Source of the DNA: Lysobacter sp. cf310
GTDB lineage: Bacteria; Pseudomonadota; Gammaproteobacteria; Xanthomonadales; Xanthomonadaceae
Direction of reading: 5' to 3'
Length of the DNA: 64,000 bases
NCBI RefSeq assembly: GCF_900114355.1
Contig: NZ_FOSS01000003.1
Span: 183,215 to 247,214, forward strand
In this document: positions 26,977 to 35,021 of the stretch, in pieces
Numbering within the stretch: the first letter of the stretch is position 1
Layout: each line of letters starts with the position of its first letter
Program-made: the position numbers and the translations under genes
The notes under the pieces: model-generated
Database searches by the model: none
What the model was told of the DNA's origin: nothing
Seen by the model: only the letters and a program-made list of their open reading frames with translations

Positions 26977-27396
26977 TCATCCCTGCTTGAAGAGGGTTCG
27001 TTGGCCTATCGAGCTATCCTTGCGTGCGGTTGGTCTTGCCAGGCCGGGAATCAGGAAGTCAGCGACGCTCCGACCATACTTCGTCTTCTGGACTAGCCAC
27101 AGCGGCATCCGCCCACGGCCCGACCAGGTGTTGCGCTTGTTCTCGGGGTCGCGGTACTTGGCAGCAACCTTGCTCGCCTTTCGCCGCAATGCACGCTTCT
27201 TACCAACAATCTCAGCCGCTGGCTGATCCCCAAAGAGTTCCTCGATCGTATAACCGTACTCAGCGGCGAGTGCGATGATCTTTCGACGCACCAAGGCAAT
27301 GGGGCGACGACTGGATATCAACTGCCTGCGTTGCTCCGCGGCGATCAGTAGGGACTTCAGCTCCGACAGGCTGAGCTTATCGACATCAATGTTCAT
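26977..27396 (-). CDS. H-NS family nucleoid protein
   Basis: The 139-aa protein has an N-terminal helical oligomerisation region (LSLSELKSLLIAAEQRR, about residues 8-24) and a C-terminal DNA-binding domain with YRDPENKRNTWSGRGRMPLW, the conserved H-NS pattern (core SGRGR hook for AT-rich minor grooves). H-NS proteins silence foreign AT-rich DNA. It is convergent with tssH and stands at the left edge of a lower-GC island, so it may silence that island or the T6SS. The C-terminal 25 residues after the domain are unusual for the family. Confidence 0.88.
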   Translation of the reverse strand: MNIDVDKLSLSELKSLLIAAEQRRQLISSRRPIALVRRKIIALAAEYGYTIEELFGDQPAAEIVGKKRALRRKASKVAAKYRDPENKRNTWSGRGRMPLWLVQKTKYGRSVADFLIPGLARPTARKDSSIGQRTLFKQG

Positions 27397-27850
27397 GGCG
27401 GTTAGCGTCTAGGCATACCTATCCACCTGTCAAGCAACATAGCGATGTCCTGTGGTGAGAACGCGCTTCCGGCAGGAAGTTGCAGCCAGTCGGGGTGGAG
27501 GTGGGGTGAGGGTGGGCACGCGCTACGAGCGGCCGGTCGGAGAATGCCGTGCGATCGCGCGCTACGGCGCGGTGTACAACCCATACAAGGAAAGGGGTAG
27601 GGCACGGGACGACCGGGGTGCAGGGGCGCTCCTGCTGCTATGGGCGCGCAGGCGCCCGCTCCATTATCGAGCGCGGCCACGGTGGCGGGTAGTTAGGTCA
27701 GCGGCTACGGTGATATCGGTGTGCCATTGAAGCCTGGCCCCGCCGCCTGAAAGCGTTTTACCGCACATAATGAAGGCCCGCGGCATTGGTGGGTTTTCTT
27801 TTTTATGTGCCCGAGTCTGTTAGGATTTTCCTGTCAACCGGGGGTGGCTT
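27397..27850. other. Intergenic region at the left edge of the low-GC island
   Basis: These 454 bases lie between the start of the H-NS-like gene and the small secreted protein gene. I see no convincing gene; a plus-strand open frame at about 27452-27730 has Arg/Gly-rich shadow composition. The region contains a long hairpin at 27763-27810 and presumably the promoters of both flanking divergent genes. Base composition drops after about 27740. Confidence 0.5.
27763..27810 (+). terminator. Long hairpin with T-tract, terminator-like
   Basis: The core stem CCCGC (27777-27781) pairs with GTGGG (27789-27793) over the loop GGCATTG and is followed by TTTTCTTTTTT, as in a rho-independent terminator on the plus strand. 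Outer arms GCACATAA and TTATGTGC (27763-27770 and 27803-27810) extend it into one long imperfect hairpin. No obvious plus-strand gene precedes it except tssH about 950 bases upstream, so it may protect the island genes from readthrough or mark an inserted end. Confidence 0.6.
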
Positions 27851-28273
27851 ATGCGAATTGGACTCGCACTACTTCTTTTTGCTGTTATTGGACTGGCCTC
27901 TGCAGAGGCTGTATACAAATGCGTAGGTAAAGGTGGGGCGGTCAACTACCAAAGCCATCCATGCCCAGCCACGCATCAGGTAGCTAAGTCTTGGGATGCG
28001 ACTCCCGAACCCCCGCCTAGCGACGCCGAACTTTGGCGGCGTTATCATCAGCGGAAAAAAGCTGATGCAGATTCCAGATACTTCTCACAGCTAGCCGGAA
28101 CCGCGCGTCGGGGAGGCTCGGCTAGTGTTGTTTACAAGAATACGCCCCATCAGCGCAGCGCGTGCGAAGTGGCTCGCGAAACCCGTGAGTCATTTCTCCT
28201 CAACTCGAACACCGATGTAAGCCACGACGTACGCAGGCGTCTCAATGACGCTGTATTCGACGCCTGCGAGTGA
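27851..28273 (+). CDS. Small secreted DUF4124-like protein (paralogue 1)
   Basis: The 140-aa protein has a signal peptide (about residues 1-18) and a DUF4124-like domain with YKCVGKGGAVNYQSHPC, which keeps two cysteines. A conserved spacer follows (KSWDATPEPPPSDAELWRR, ADSRYFSQLAGT) and the protein ends LNDAVFDACE. Two homologues with the same layout are at 46752 and 54504 on the other strand. This copy has clearly lower GC than those two, like the defence genes after it. A strong ribosome site (GGGGGTGG) precedes the ATG. The SIR2 gene starts 21 bases downstream, so they may be co-transcribed. Function unknown. Confidence 0.8.
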   Translation: MRIGLALLLFAVIGLASAEAVYKCVGKGGAVNYQSHPCPATHQVAKSWDATPEPPPSDAELWRRYHQRKKADADSRYFSQLAGTARRGGSASVVYKNTPHQRSACEVARETRESFLLNSNTDVSHDVRRRLNDAVFDACE

Positions 28274-28294
28274 TCTCTTGAAATGGGGGTTGGC

Positions 28295-29461
28295 ATGACA
28301 ACTACTCCTGACGATCTGCTCGAACAAATAGACCGTCATTTCGAACACGGGAATCAGGCTTGGCTTCTTGGCGCTGGAATCAGCGTTGATGCCGGCCTTC
28401 CGTTAATGTGGCCTCTCACTGCGCGAGTGTGTGATATGGCCAAGGACAAGCCTCACGAAGCGCTTATGAAAGCGCTGCTCGGAGAGCTTCCGGAGACTGC
28501 GCACATCGAGCATGTTCTAAGCCAGCTCGGGGACTACGCCGCTATCGCCAAGCGAATGAAAGACAGCAAAGTCAATGTCTCAGGATCATCGTACACCCTC
28601 GATGACTTGCAAGCCGCTCATGCTGGAATCGCTCAAGACGTAGCTTCAACCATCCGGTGGGGGTACATCCCCGGCAATGACAAAGAAGGGGTTGCAGCGA
28701 CCATAGGCGCCCCTGACAACCCATTGGCAACTGTTGATGGCCACGCTGACTTCGTCCGTGTTCTCTTTGAAAAGCGTCAAGCTGGACTCTGGGAGCGACG
28801 GAAGCCTGTTTACTTTTTCACTACTAACTACGACACACTTCTTGAGGATGCCCTGGCGCTCGGAAGGTACTCATCCTGGGATGGATTTTCTGGTGGTGCG
28901 ATAGCCTTTAGAGATCATGTGTATGGAAAAGCAGCTCGAGTAGAAGGAATGCGAGCTGTAGTAGTAAAGCTGCATGGATCTATTGATTGGGTTCTCGGAA
29001 AAGATGGCGAAGTATGGCGCGTGAGGGAGACTGACAAGTACCCACCTCGCTACGGGCGCGTTCTCATACACCCCCAATCCACAAAATATGTATCGACTCA
29101 AAAGGATCCTTTCGCCGCTCAGTTCGACCTATTTCGAAGAATACTCAACAGCAGCGACGAGCTCGTATTTGCAATTGTCGGCTATAGCTTTGGCGATGAC
29201 CATGTCAATGAAGAAATCGAAAGAGCTTTATCCAGCAAAGACAATAAGACGACGTTAATTGCATTCTGCCGAGAGAACAATTCTTTGCCGCCAGCCCTGG
29301 ACGGCTGGCGAAATTCCTCATGGGGTGATCGCGTCTTTGTACTTACGGAGAAATCCATCTACTGGGGCAGTCAAGGCCCGTTCCATCAAAGGAAAGAAGG
29401 CGAGCACAACTGGTGGTCCTTTAAGGGAATGACTGGATTCATCGAGAATAGGGGTGAGTGA
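28295..29461 (+). CDS. SIR2-family NADase of a SIR2-HerA defence pair
   Basis: I take the ATG at 28295 (388 aa), preceded by GGGGGTTGG, rather than the in-frame ATG four codons upstream. The SIR2 fold is shown by WLLGAGISVDAGLP near the N-terminus (NAD-binding Gly loop), FFTTNYDTLLEDAL (Asn/Asp motif) and VVKLHGSIDW with the catalytic His. FAIVGYSFGDDHVNEEI follows as the last Rossmann strand. Partnered SIR2 proteins deplete NAD on phage infection. The HerA-like gene starts one base after the stop. Pairs of this type are described as SIR2-HerA, also called Nezha. The assignment rests on motifs and gene pairing. Confidence 0.88.
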   Translation: MTTTPDDLLEQIDRHFEHGNQAWLLGAGISVDAGLPLMWPLTARVCDMAKDKPHEALMKALLGELPETAHIEHVLSQLGDYAAIAKRMKDSKVNVSGSSYTLDDLQAAHAGIAQDVASTIRWGYIPGNDKEGVAATIGAPDNPLATVDGHADFVRVLFEKRQAGLWERRKPVYFFTTNYDTLLEDALALGRYSSWDGFSGGAIAFRDHVYGKAARVEGMRAVVVKLHGSIDWVLGKDGEVWRVRETDKYPPRYGRVLIHPQSTKYVSTQKDPFAAQFDLFRRILNSSDELVFAIVGYSFGDDHVNEEIERALSSKDNKTTLIAFCRENNSLPPALDGWRNSSWGDRVFVLTEKSIYWGSQGPFHQRKEGEHNWWSFKGMTGFIENRGE

Positions 29462-29462
29462 T

Positions 29463-31304
29463 ATGGCTAATTTCGACGTTGTTAAAGAGCTGCGTGTCGG
29501 CCATATCGTAGAGGTCTCAGGAACATCGATTCGTGTTGAGCTTGATGGTGACGTAACCGAGCTATCAAGGACTCACGCTGGCCGCGTCTATCCTATCGGC
29601 CAGATGGGAAGCATTGTCAAAGTCCACTTTGGACGCAACATCGTGTTCGGCTTTGTCACGCTGCTTCGAATGCGATCAGAAGAGCTGATTGAGCAAGGCA
29701 AGATCATTCCGCCCGAAGCCGATCAGCGCATAATGGAAATCGAGCTTTTTTCCGAGGGAGTATGGCGAGTTGGCGAAGAGCTCTTGGAGTTCAAGCGCGG
29801 AGTCACCACGTATCCTCTTCCACGGCAGAGCGTCTATCTGCTAACCAGGGGCGAGGCTGACTCACTCTTTACGGCCGCAGAAGGTCTGCGGAGAGATGGA
29901 GACTACGATGCGCTTGTGCCCTTTGGTACCTATGTTGGCGCAGACTCTGCATTGTGCAGAACGAATATCGACAAGATGTTTAGCATGCACTGCGCGATTC
30001 TTGGCTCGACAGGCTCGGGGAAGTCAGGCGCTGTCGCTGCTCTACTTCACAGTATTCTTGACCACAAGCCGCGCGAGAACGCGGAGTGTCATCCAAGGAT
30101 CATAATTATCGATCCACACGCTGAGTACGGCGCCGCATTCAAAGAGCGAGCCGTGGTCTATCGCGCGTACGATCCAGTTGGCCACGAGGCTGCGAACGGA
30201 CAAACGATAAACCTCCCTTACTGGCTAATGTCTGCTGATGAATTTCGTCTTCTTGTGATTGGAAAGACCGAGTTCGAAGCAACCACTCAGCACAACGTGA
30301 TCTACAAGGCGCTCACTCACGCAAGAATGGTTGCTGCTGGCCTCGTAGACCCAGCACCTCGTGCGTACGGTGGAGATGCACCCGCTGACGGACAGGAAGC
30401 GGACGTTCCTAGACCCAAAGCCGGTGTTCAACAGGAGGCGCTTGATTCGTTCGACATGGACAAGCCGCGCCCGTTCTCTCTCGATGAGCTGCTCAGTCAC
30501 ATTTTGTACCTTCAAGCTGCGAGGCTCGACGGTGCAAAGCTGAAGGCAGTTACAGCAACGGATTTCACAAAGAACTTTAAGTCTGTTCTAGACAAGATTG
30601 GCGTGCTGCGTCGCGACCCTCGTATTCGCTTCATGATGAAGGAGTGGGAGGAGGGCAGTCCTGACCTGGCGACTATTCTTGGACAGTTCGTTGGAGAAGC
30701 AGAGCCTAAGAATAGTGATCTGCGGATTCTCGATATCTCGGGCTTGCCAAACGAAGTCGCCGGCCCTTTGACAGCGGCGTTGGCGCGCCTTCTTTTTCGT
30801 TACAAGGTGTACCAAACTGCGGAAGAAAGGCTGCGCGATCCTGTTCTGCTAGTTTGCGAGGAGGCGCATCGGTATGTTCCTGATCGCGGTGAAGCCGAAT
30901 ATGCTGCAGCTCAAGGAGCAATCCGCCGGATCGCTCGTGAGGGAAGGAAGTATGGAATAGGACTGATGCTGGTCAGTCAGCGGCCGGCGGATGTCGAAAG
31001 TACAGTCATCGCCCAATGCGGAACTTGGCTGGTTCTTCGTCTCACGAATCAAGCTGATCAACAGCATGTGTCGCGTTTTCTTCCGGATGGTCTATCCGGC
31101 ATGACGCGTTCGCTGCCAAACTTAGGACAACAAGAAGCGATTTTTGTTGGCGAGGGTGCTGCATTGCCCTCTCGCGTTCGGATTCGCGACTTGCAGAATT
31201 CTCAGCTTCCACAGTCGCATAACGCTCGCTTCGCTGAAGGGTGGGCCGGTCCACGACTAACGATTGAAGAGCTCGGAGCGATTACGCGGCGAATGACTGC
31301 TTAG
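29463..31304 (+). CDS. HerA-like hexameric ATPase of a SIR2-HerA defence pair
   Basis: The ATG at 29463 follows GGGGTGAG at four bases and gives 613 aa; a GTG at 29454 would add three residues. A HAS-barrel region (about 1-150) precedes the FtsK/HerA ATPase. Walker A is GSTGSGKSGAVAALL, followed by IIIDPHAEYG. Walker B is LLVCEEAHRYVPD, then LMLVSQRPADV with sensor residues and a conserved Arg in TWLVLRLTNQADQQHV. HerA rings assemble with SIR2 proteins into a large complex and control its NADase. The gene is lower in GC than its surroundings, a sign of transfer. Confidence 0.9.
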   Translation: MANFDVVKELRVGHIVEVSGTSIRVELDGDVTELSRTHAGRVYPIGQMGSIVKVHFGRNIVFGFVTLLRMRSEELIEQGKIIPPEADQRIMEIELFSEGVWRVGEELLEFKRGVTTYPLPRQSVYLLTRGEADSLFTAAEGLRRDGDYDALVPFGTYVGADSALCRTNIDKMFSMHCAILGSTGSGKSGAVAALLHSILDHKPRENAECHPRIIIIDPHAEYGAAFKERAVVYRAYDPVGHEAANGQTINLPYWLMSADEFRLLVIGKTEFEATTQHNVIYKALTHARMVAAGLVDPAPRAYGGDAPADGQEADVPRPKAGVQQEALDSFDMDKPRPFSLDELLSHILYLQAARLDGAKLKAVTATDFTKNFKSVLDKIGVLRRDPRIRFMMKEWEEGSPDLATILGQFVGEAEPKNSDLRILDISGLPNEVAGPLTAALARLLFRYKVYQTAEERLRDPVLLVCEEAHRYVPDRGEAEYAAAQGAIRRIAREGRKYGIGLMLVSQRPADVESTVIAQCGTWLVLRLTNQADQQHVSRFLPDGLSGMTRSLPNLGQQEAIFVGEGAALPSRVRIRDLQNSQLPQSHNARFAEGWAGPRLTIEELGAITRRMTA

Positions 31305-31382
31305 CTACTAGCTACCCATTGAGGCTCACACCGGCCAGTTTCAGCAGAGGCGACCAGCACGTCGCACGAAGTAGAGCGATGC

Positions 31383-31562
31383 TCACGCGCCCTTTGAGTG
31401 CTTCTTAACACCTTCGATGAATGAGACGTCCATGGCTGCAAAGCTGGGTGGAGAATCGCTTGGCAGTCGCCAGGGGGCGATGTGCTTCCCATCCTGGGAA
31501 ACAAGATGGCGGCCTCTCAGCCGCCATCCGGTCCATTCACCAAGCAGGTCTTGATCAGACAT
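31383..31562 (-). CDS. Small phage-like protein, possible DUF3653 family
   Basis: The frame starting MSDQDLLGEWTGWRLRGRHL has a GGAGCGG ribosome site before its ATG and encodes 59 aa. The centre, GWRLRGRHLVSQDGKHIAP, resembles the short conserved region of DUF3653 proteins known from filamentous phages of xanthomonads. It ends about 100 bases from the dif-like site, the kind of place where such phages integrate. It may be a remnant of one. The same frame is open upstream as far as 31700 but that would run into the dif site. Confidence 0.45.
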   Translation of the reverse strand: MSDQDLLGEWTGWRLRGRHLVSQDGKHIAPWRLPSDSPPSFAAMDVSFIEGVKKHSKGA

Positions 31563-31663
31563 TGACCGCTCCGCGCTGTGGGGTCTTTGCTCAGATCGCT
31601 TGAGCCAGGCGGAAGGAGGGGGCGCCAAGTCTGGCGGACCTGGCGTCGCAGCCACGCTCGTAT

Positions 31664-31691
31664 ATTTAACATAATATGCATTATGCGAAGT
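31664..31691. other. dif: dif-like XerCD recombination site
   Basis: ATTTAACATAA (31664-31674) is identical to the XerD-binding arm of the E. coli dif site read on the opposite strand. The six central bases are TATGCA, against TATACA in E. coli. TTATGCGAAGT (31681-31691) matches the XerC arm TTATGCGCACC in its inner seven bases and differs outside. This is either the chromosomal dif site, which would put the window at the replication terminus, or an attachment site left by a Xer-using filamentous phage. The comparison is from memory of the E. coli site. Confidence 0.75.
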
Positions 31692-31943
31692 ATTGCGCAA
31701 GGTTCACGCGTGGCTTCGCGCGGCGTTTAGGAAGGCTCTGGCGCGATGGACCGCCGCATGGAGGCTTCAAGATGCGCCCGCCCTGTTGGCCTGAAGGCAA
31801 ACCCTGTCCGAACACGTGCGCCGGTAATCTTCACCGGCGCTCGGATCGCCAGCCGACGACCGACGCACGAGCCCATCATCCTAGCGACGACGCCATTTCA
31901 GCCATAAGATCGCTAAGAAGGAACGCTACTGCTCAGGGGGCGC

Positions 31944-32453
31944 ATGAACATCAAGGGTGGGAGTGATCCGTACCGTTTCGTCACCTTCGTTGGAGTGCGG
32001 AACGATTCTCATATGGAATATGGGAAACGAGACAGCGTGGCTTTTAGCCGCGATTTGCGTCGCCTTGCCTATGAACTCGGCGCAATGGGCATCGTAGAGG
32101 AAGCGCCACCCGACTTTGTCGCCTTCGTGAAGCCCGCCAAGACGTCGCCTGAGCTTGTCGCACAGGAACTAGCCCTAAGGTATCTCCAGGTGGAGCTGAC
32201 TGAGGCGGAACGAAATGAACTAGGCATCGTTATTGGCTTCCAGCAGGGCCAGACCGAAGAGTGGGTCACCGAACAGAAGACCAAGAGCTTGCACGTTCGC
32301 GAGGCTGGATGGCTGGAGCGCCTCCTCGAAGCGGATGTTTTTCCTGCTATTTTGATCTGCGATGCAAGCCACATTGAGACGTTTTCCGACAAGCTCGTGG
32401 CAAGCGGTGTCGAGGTCACGGTCTCCCACACGGACTGGTCTCCGAGCCCATAG
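31944..32453 (+). CDS. Orphan 169-aa protein at the right end of the island
   Basis: I do not recognise this protein. It is acidic, has no signal peptide or membrane segment, and seems an alpha/beta fold: YRFVTFVGVRND at the start, a central charged helix region and AILICDASHIETFSDKLVASG near the end, like a Rossmann-type strand-helix. AGGGGGC precedes the ATG at 31944. It lies 640 bases after the HerA gene, past the dif-like site, and reads in the same direction. It may be an independent cargo gene of the island. Confidence 0.65.
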   Translation: MNIKGGSDPYRFVTFVGVRNDSHMEYGKRDSVAFSRDLRRLAYELGAMGIVEEAPPDFVAFVKPAKTSPELVAQELALRYLQVELTEAERNELGIVIGFQQGQTEEWVTEQKTKSLHVREAGWLERLLEADVFPAILICDASHIETFSDKLVASGVEVTVSHTDWSPSP

Positions 32454-32583
32454 GAGAAACAGCAACGGGTTCCTGGGGCTTCAAAGCCAAACAGGCCCTA
32501 GCTCGGGACCACCGCCGTACCGATCCCGCACTCAGATCCTGGCCAGGGTCTGCGGCACTGCGTGGCGTCATCGATGGCGACCA

Positions 32584-34284
32584 TCAGGTGTGCCACACCT
32601 CGATCCTCAGCGACAGCTTCCGCGCGGTCGGCTCCGCTGGTCCGACGGTCGCTTTTAACAGGCCGTTGAGTTCCCGATTCAAGAACTGCGTGACCGCGGC
32701 TGGCACCTCGGGCGCGACGGCCGCCGAGGTGCTGGGTAGATAGGCGTAGTCCAGTGCCAGATCGTAGCTCGACAATATTTTCCATATCGGATCGGGCAAC
32801 CAGGACCCATTCGGATGCTGCAAATCCGGAGGGACGTACTGGCCCATTGGCTGCGGCCGCTGCAAGCGCAGGCGCAGGCTGATCGGGTCGCCGAGGTTGA
32901 GGATGCGGATGGCGAGGATGTTGTCCCGCCGGGTGTTCGCGGCGAGCGCGCTGTTGGGGCCGACGGCTTGTTCCAGGCTGATGGGTGCACTGCCCTCCCC
33001 TAATTCGCCGTCCAGCCGCAGCACGGATTGGGTGACGTGCGTGGAATGGGCACGCCTGCGCATCCGGGCCTCGGCTTGGACCAGGTAGCTGCCCAGCGTG
33101 TCCAGCGAAATCCAGATGCCGTCGTCGAAGGACTCCTGTACGTCCGCGCCCGGCGCGCTTTGCGTTTGCGTGCTCGCCGGTTCCAGGATGTAGCGATTGC
33201 GAAGGTCTAGTCTCTCGGCGTCGAATCCTTCGATGGTCATGCCCAGGATTTCCGACTGTCCGAACTCGATCGCGTGCAGCGCGACACGCAGCTGGCCGAA
33301 GATCTCCGAGTACAGCATCAGCGAGTCGCGCAAGCGGCGATTGAGGCCCAGGCCGGAGTTGGCCTCGAACTGCACCACCTTGCGGCGCCACTTCTCGTCG
33401 CGTATCGCATTGCGATTCTTCGCCAAGTCGTGGTCGTAGACGGCGATCTTCTTGGCGGCCGAGATCTGGGCGATCTGGCTGTCGATCGCGGACTTCTCGT
33501 TCTGCAGACGCAGGGTTTCGTTGCGCTGGTTGGCGGTCTCGAACTTGACGCTGCGCTTGGCATCGGACGACATCGCCGCCCAGACGATGTCGAAGACGGA
33601 GCCGGAGAACAGGGCGCTGTAGGGCGCATTCGACACCTTGACCAATTCCGGCGCGCCATTGCCGGGCGTCGAGGTGGAATGGATCAGCGGCCAATAGGAC
33701 TGAATCAGCGCCCGGTCGACGCGATGCTCGGACGTGTGCCCGGGCGCGTCCGCGCCATGGCTGGTCACGGCCTCGGTCCAGTTCGCGATCACCGTCGCGA
33801 AGGCGGTTTGCTCCTTGCGCTTGGCGGCCAGCAAGCCTTCTTGCAGCTGCACTTCGTCGGCAAGGCGGGCCAGCTCGGCGTCCCGCAGCTTCTTGGTCTC
33901 CTCGAACTCGTAGGATTCCTGCGCGTAGTTGAACAGGTCGAGCTGCAGCGCCTCGATGCGCCGGCGCAGCTCCAGGCAATCCGACAGCAGCGAGCGGGCG
34001 ACGCCGATGTTCTCGAGCACGAGAAACGGATTCAGGCCCGGCTCAAGCAAGCTATCCAGCACGGTGATCCGGATCTTGCCGCCTTGCTGCACGATCCCCG
34101 ACAAGGGAATGTCCTTGGCCTTGTCCCGGATCAGCAACCGCAGCTGAAGGTCCTTGTCGCGCTTCAGGAAGTCCAGCAGTTCGTCGGAATCGGTCGGAAT
34201 AGGATCCGGGTCGAACCGCAATCGCTGGATCAGCTCGTCGGGCGATTGCACCTTGGAAAACAGCGAATCCGAAGACGACGACAT
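32584..34284 (-). CDS. 566-aa coiled-coil-rich protein of an unknown two-gene operon
   Basis: The ATG at 34284 follows AGGGGGT at good spacing. No signal peptide or membrane helix is seen. An N-terminal globular part (LLIRDKAKDIPLSG, then a strand-rich stretch) leads to long helices (about 110-190, rich in Glu/Leu/Arg), a middle segment with WPLIHSTSTPGNGAPEL, another coiled coil (about 270-320, KSAIDSQIAQISAAKK) and a beta-rich C-terminal half (about 330-566). The alternation of coiled coil and beta domain recalls pore-forming or injection-type proteins, but no signature decides this. It lies 20 bases after the 238-aa gene and belongs to one operon with it. Family unknown to me. Confidence 0.7.
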   Translation of the reverse strand: MSSSSDSLFSKVQSPDELIQRLRFDPDPIPTDSDELLDFLKRDKDLQLRLLIRDKAKDIPLSGIVQQGGKIRITVLDSLLEPGLNPFLVLENIGVARSLLSDCLELRRRIEALQLDLFNYAQESYEFEETKKLRDAELARLADEVQLQEGLLAAKRKEQTAFATVIANWTEAVTSHGADAPGHTSEHRVDRALIQSYWPLIHSTSTPGNGAPELVKVSNAPYSALFSGSVFDIVWAAMSSDAKRSVKFETANQRNETLRLQNEKSAIDSQIAQISAAKKIAVYDHDLAKNRNAIRDEKWRRKVVQFEANSGLGLNRRLRDSLMLYSEIFGQLRVALHAIEFGQSEILGMTIEGFDAERLDLRNRYILEPASTQTQSAPGADVQESFDDGIWISLDTLGSYLVQAEARMRRRAHSTHVTQSVLRLDGELGEGSAPISLEQAVGPNSALAANTRRDNILAIRILNLGDPISLRLRLQRPQPMGQYVPPDLQHPNGSWLPDPIWKILSSYDLALDYAYLPSTSAAVAPEVPAAVTQFLNRELNGLLKATVGPAEPTARKLSLRIEVWHT

Positions 34285-34304
34285 ACGCGCACCCCCTGTG
34301 CGTT

Positions 34305-35021
34305 TCAACGTTGACTGCCGCCGTTCGCTCCGGGTATCGGCAGCTCCAGCGCACGAATGATCGCGCGACCGATCTCGTCGGCCATGACGTCGAACCCGCG
34401 GCCACGCGAAACGCCGACATCCGCCTTGTAGGTGACGTTGCCTGCCTTGAGCTTCGCGCCGGCGTCGAAACAAGGGCCGGAATCCGGGCAAACCGTATAG
34501 GCGTAGACCTGCGCGCCACCCAAGGACGCCCTGCCGAGCTTGGGTCCCAGCCCCAACTCCAGGCCGATGGTCTGCGATCCGTCCATGCCGACGCCGAAGT
34601 TCAAGGACGTACCGGCCAAGGGCAGCGGTATCGGCGTCTCGAAGGAGCTGCCCTCCTTCAGGGACTTGGCGTCCAGGAGCATGCTCGGGGATGGAACGTA
34701 GTCGATGCTAAGGCTGGGGCCGACCTCGAAGGCCCCCTTCACCGTCAACTCGAAAAACGGCAGCCCCTGATACTCCAGCAGCGTTATCCCCAGGGTCGAG
34801 GATTTGCCCTCCGCGTTCCCCAGGGAGTGCAAGCTGATGGCATCGGAGGGGATTCGGATCTGCGAGTCCGGCGATTCGCTGGCGTCGCCTTGCGCGGGAT
34901 CTTCGGAGTCCCCGCGAGCATCTCGTCCTCTGCGATCCGGATCGGCATCGTCGCGCTCGGCCCGCTGCGGCGGTGGCGAGACATCCATCTCCGGTTGGGC
35001 GACCTGACCACGAGGGTACAT
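34305..35021 (-). CDS. Gly-rich protein of the unknown two-gene operon
   Basis: The second ATG (35021, MYPRGQVAQ) has AAGG at better spacing than the ATG two codons upstream (35027), and gives 238 aa. The first 65 residues are Asp/Arg/Pro-rich and probably disordered. The rest looks beta-rich: LGITLLEYQGLPFFELTVKG, a Gly/Leu-rich GLELGLGPKLGRASLGG, one Cys pair (VCPDSGPC) and a final helix (IGRAIIRALELPIPG). No signal peptide. I recognise no family. The tight spacing to the 566-aa gene means they work together. Confidence 0.68.
   Translation of the reverse strand: MYPRGQVAQPEMDVSPPPQRAERDDADPDRRGRDARGDSEDPAQGDASESPDSQIRIPSDAISLHSLGNAEGKSSTLGITLLEYQGLPFFELTVKGAFEVGPSLSIDYVPSPSMLLDAKSLKEGSSFETPIPLPLAGTSLNFGVGMDGSQTIGLELGLGPKLGRASLGGAQVYAYTVCPDSGPCFDAGAKLKAGNVTYKADVGVSRGRGFDVMADEIGRAIIRALELPIPGANGGSQR

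Noticed and set aside
27452-27730. 92-codon plus-strand frame in the island's left spacer
   Set aside because: Arg/Gly-rich, no ribosome site, no recognisable features.
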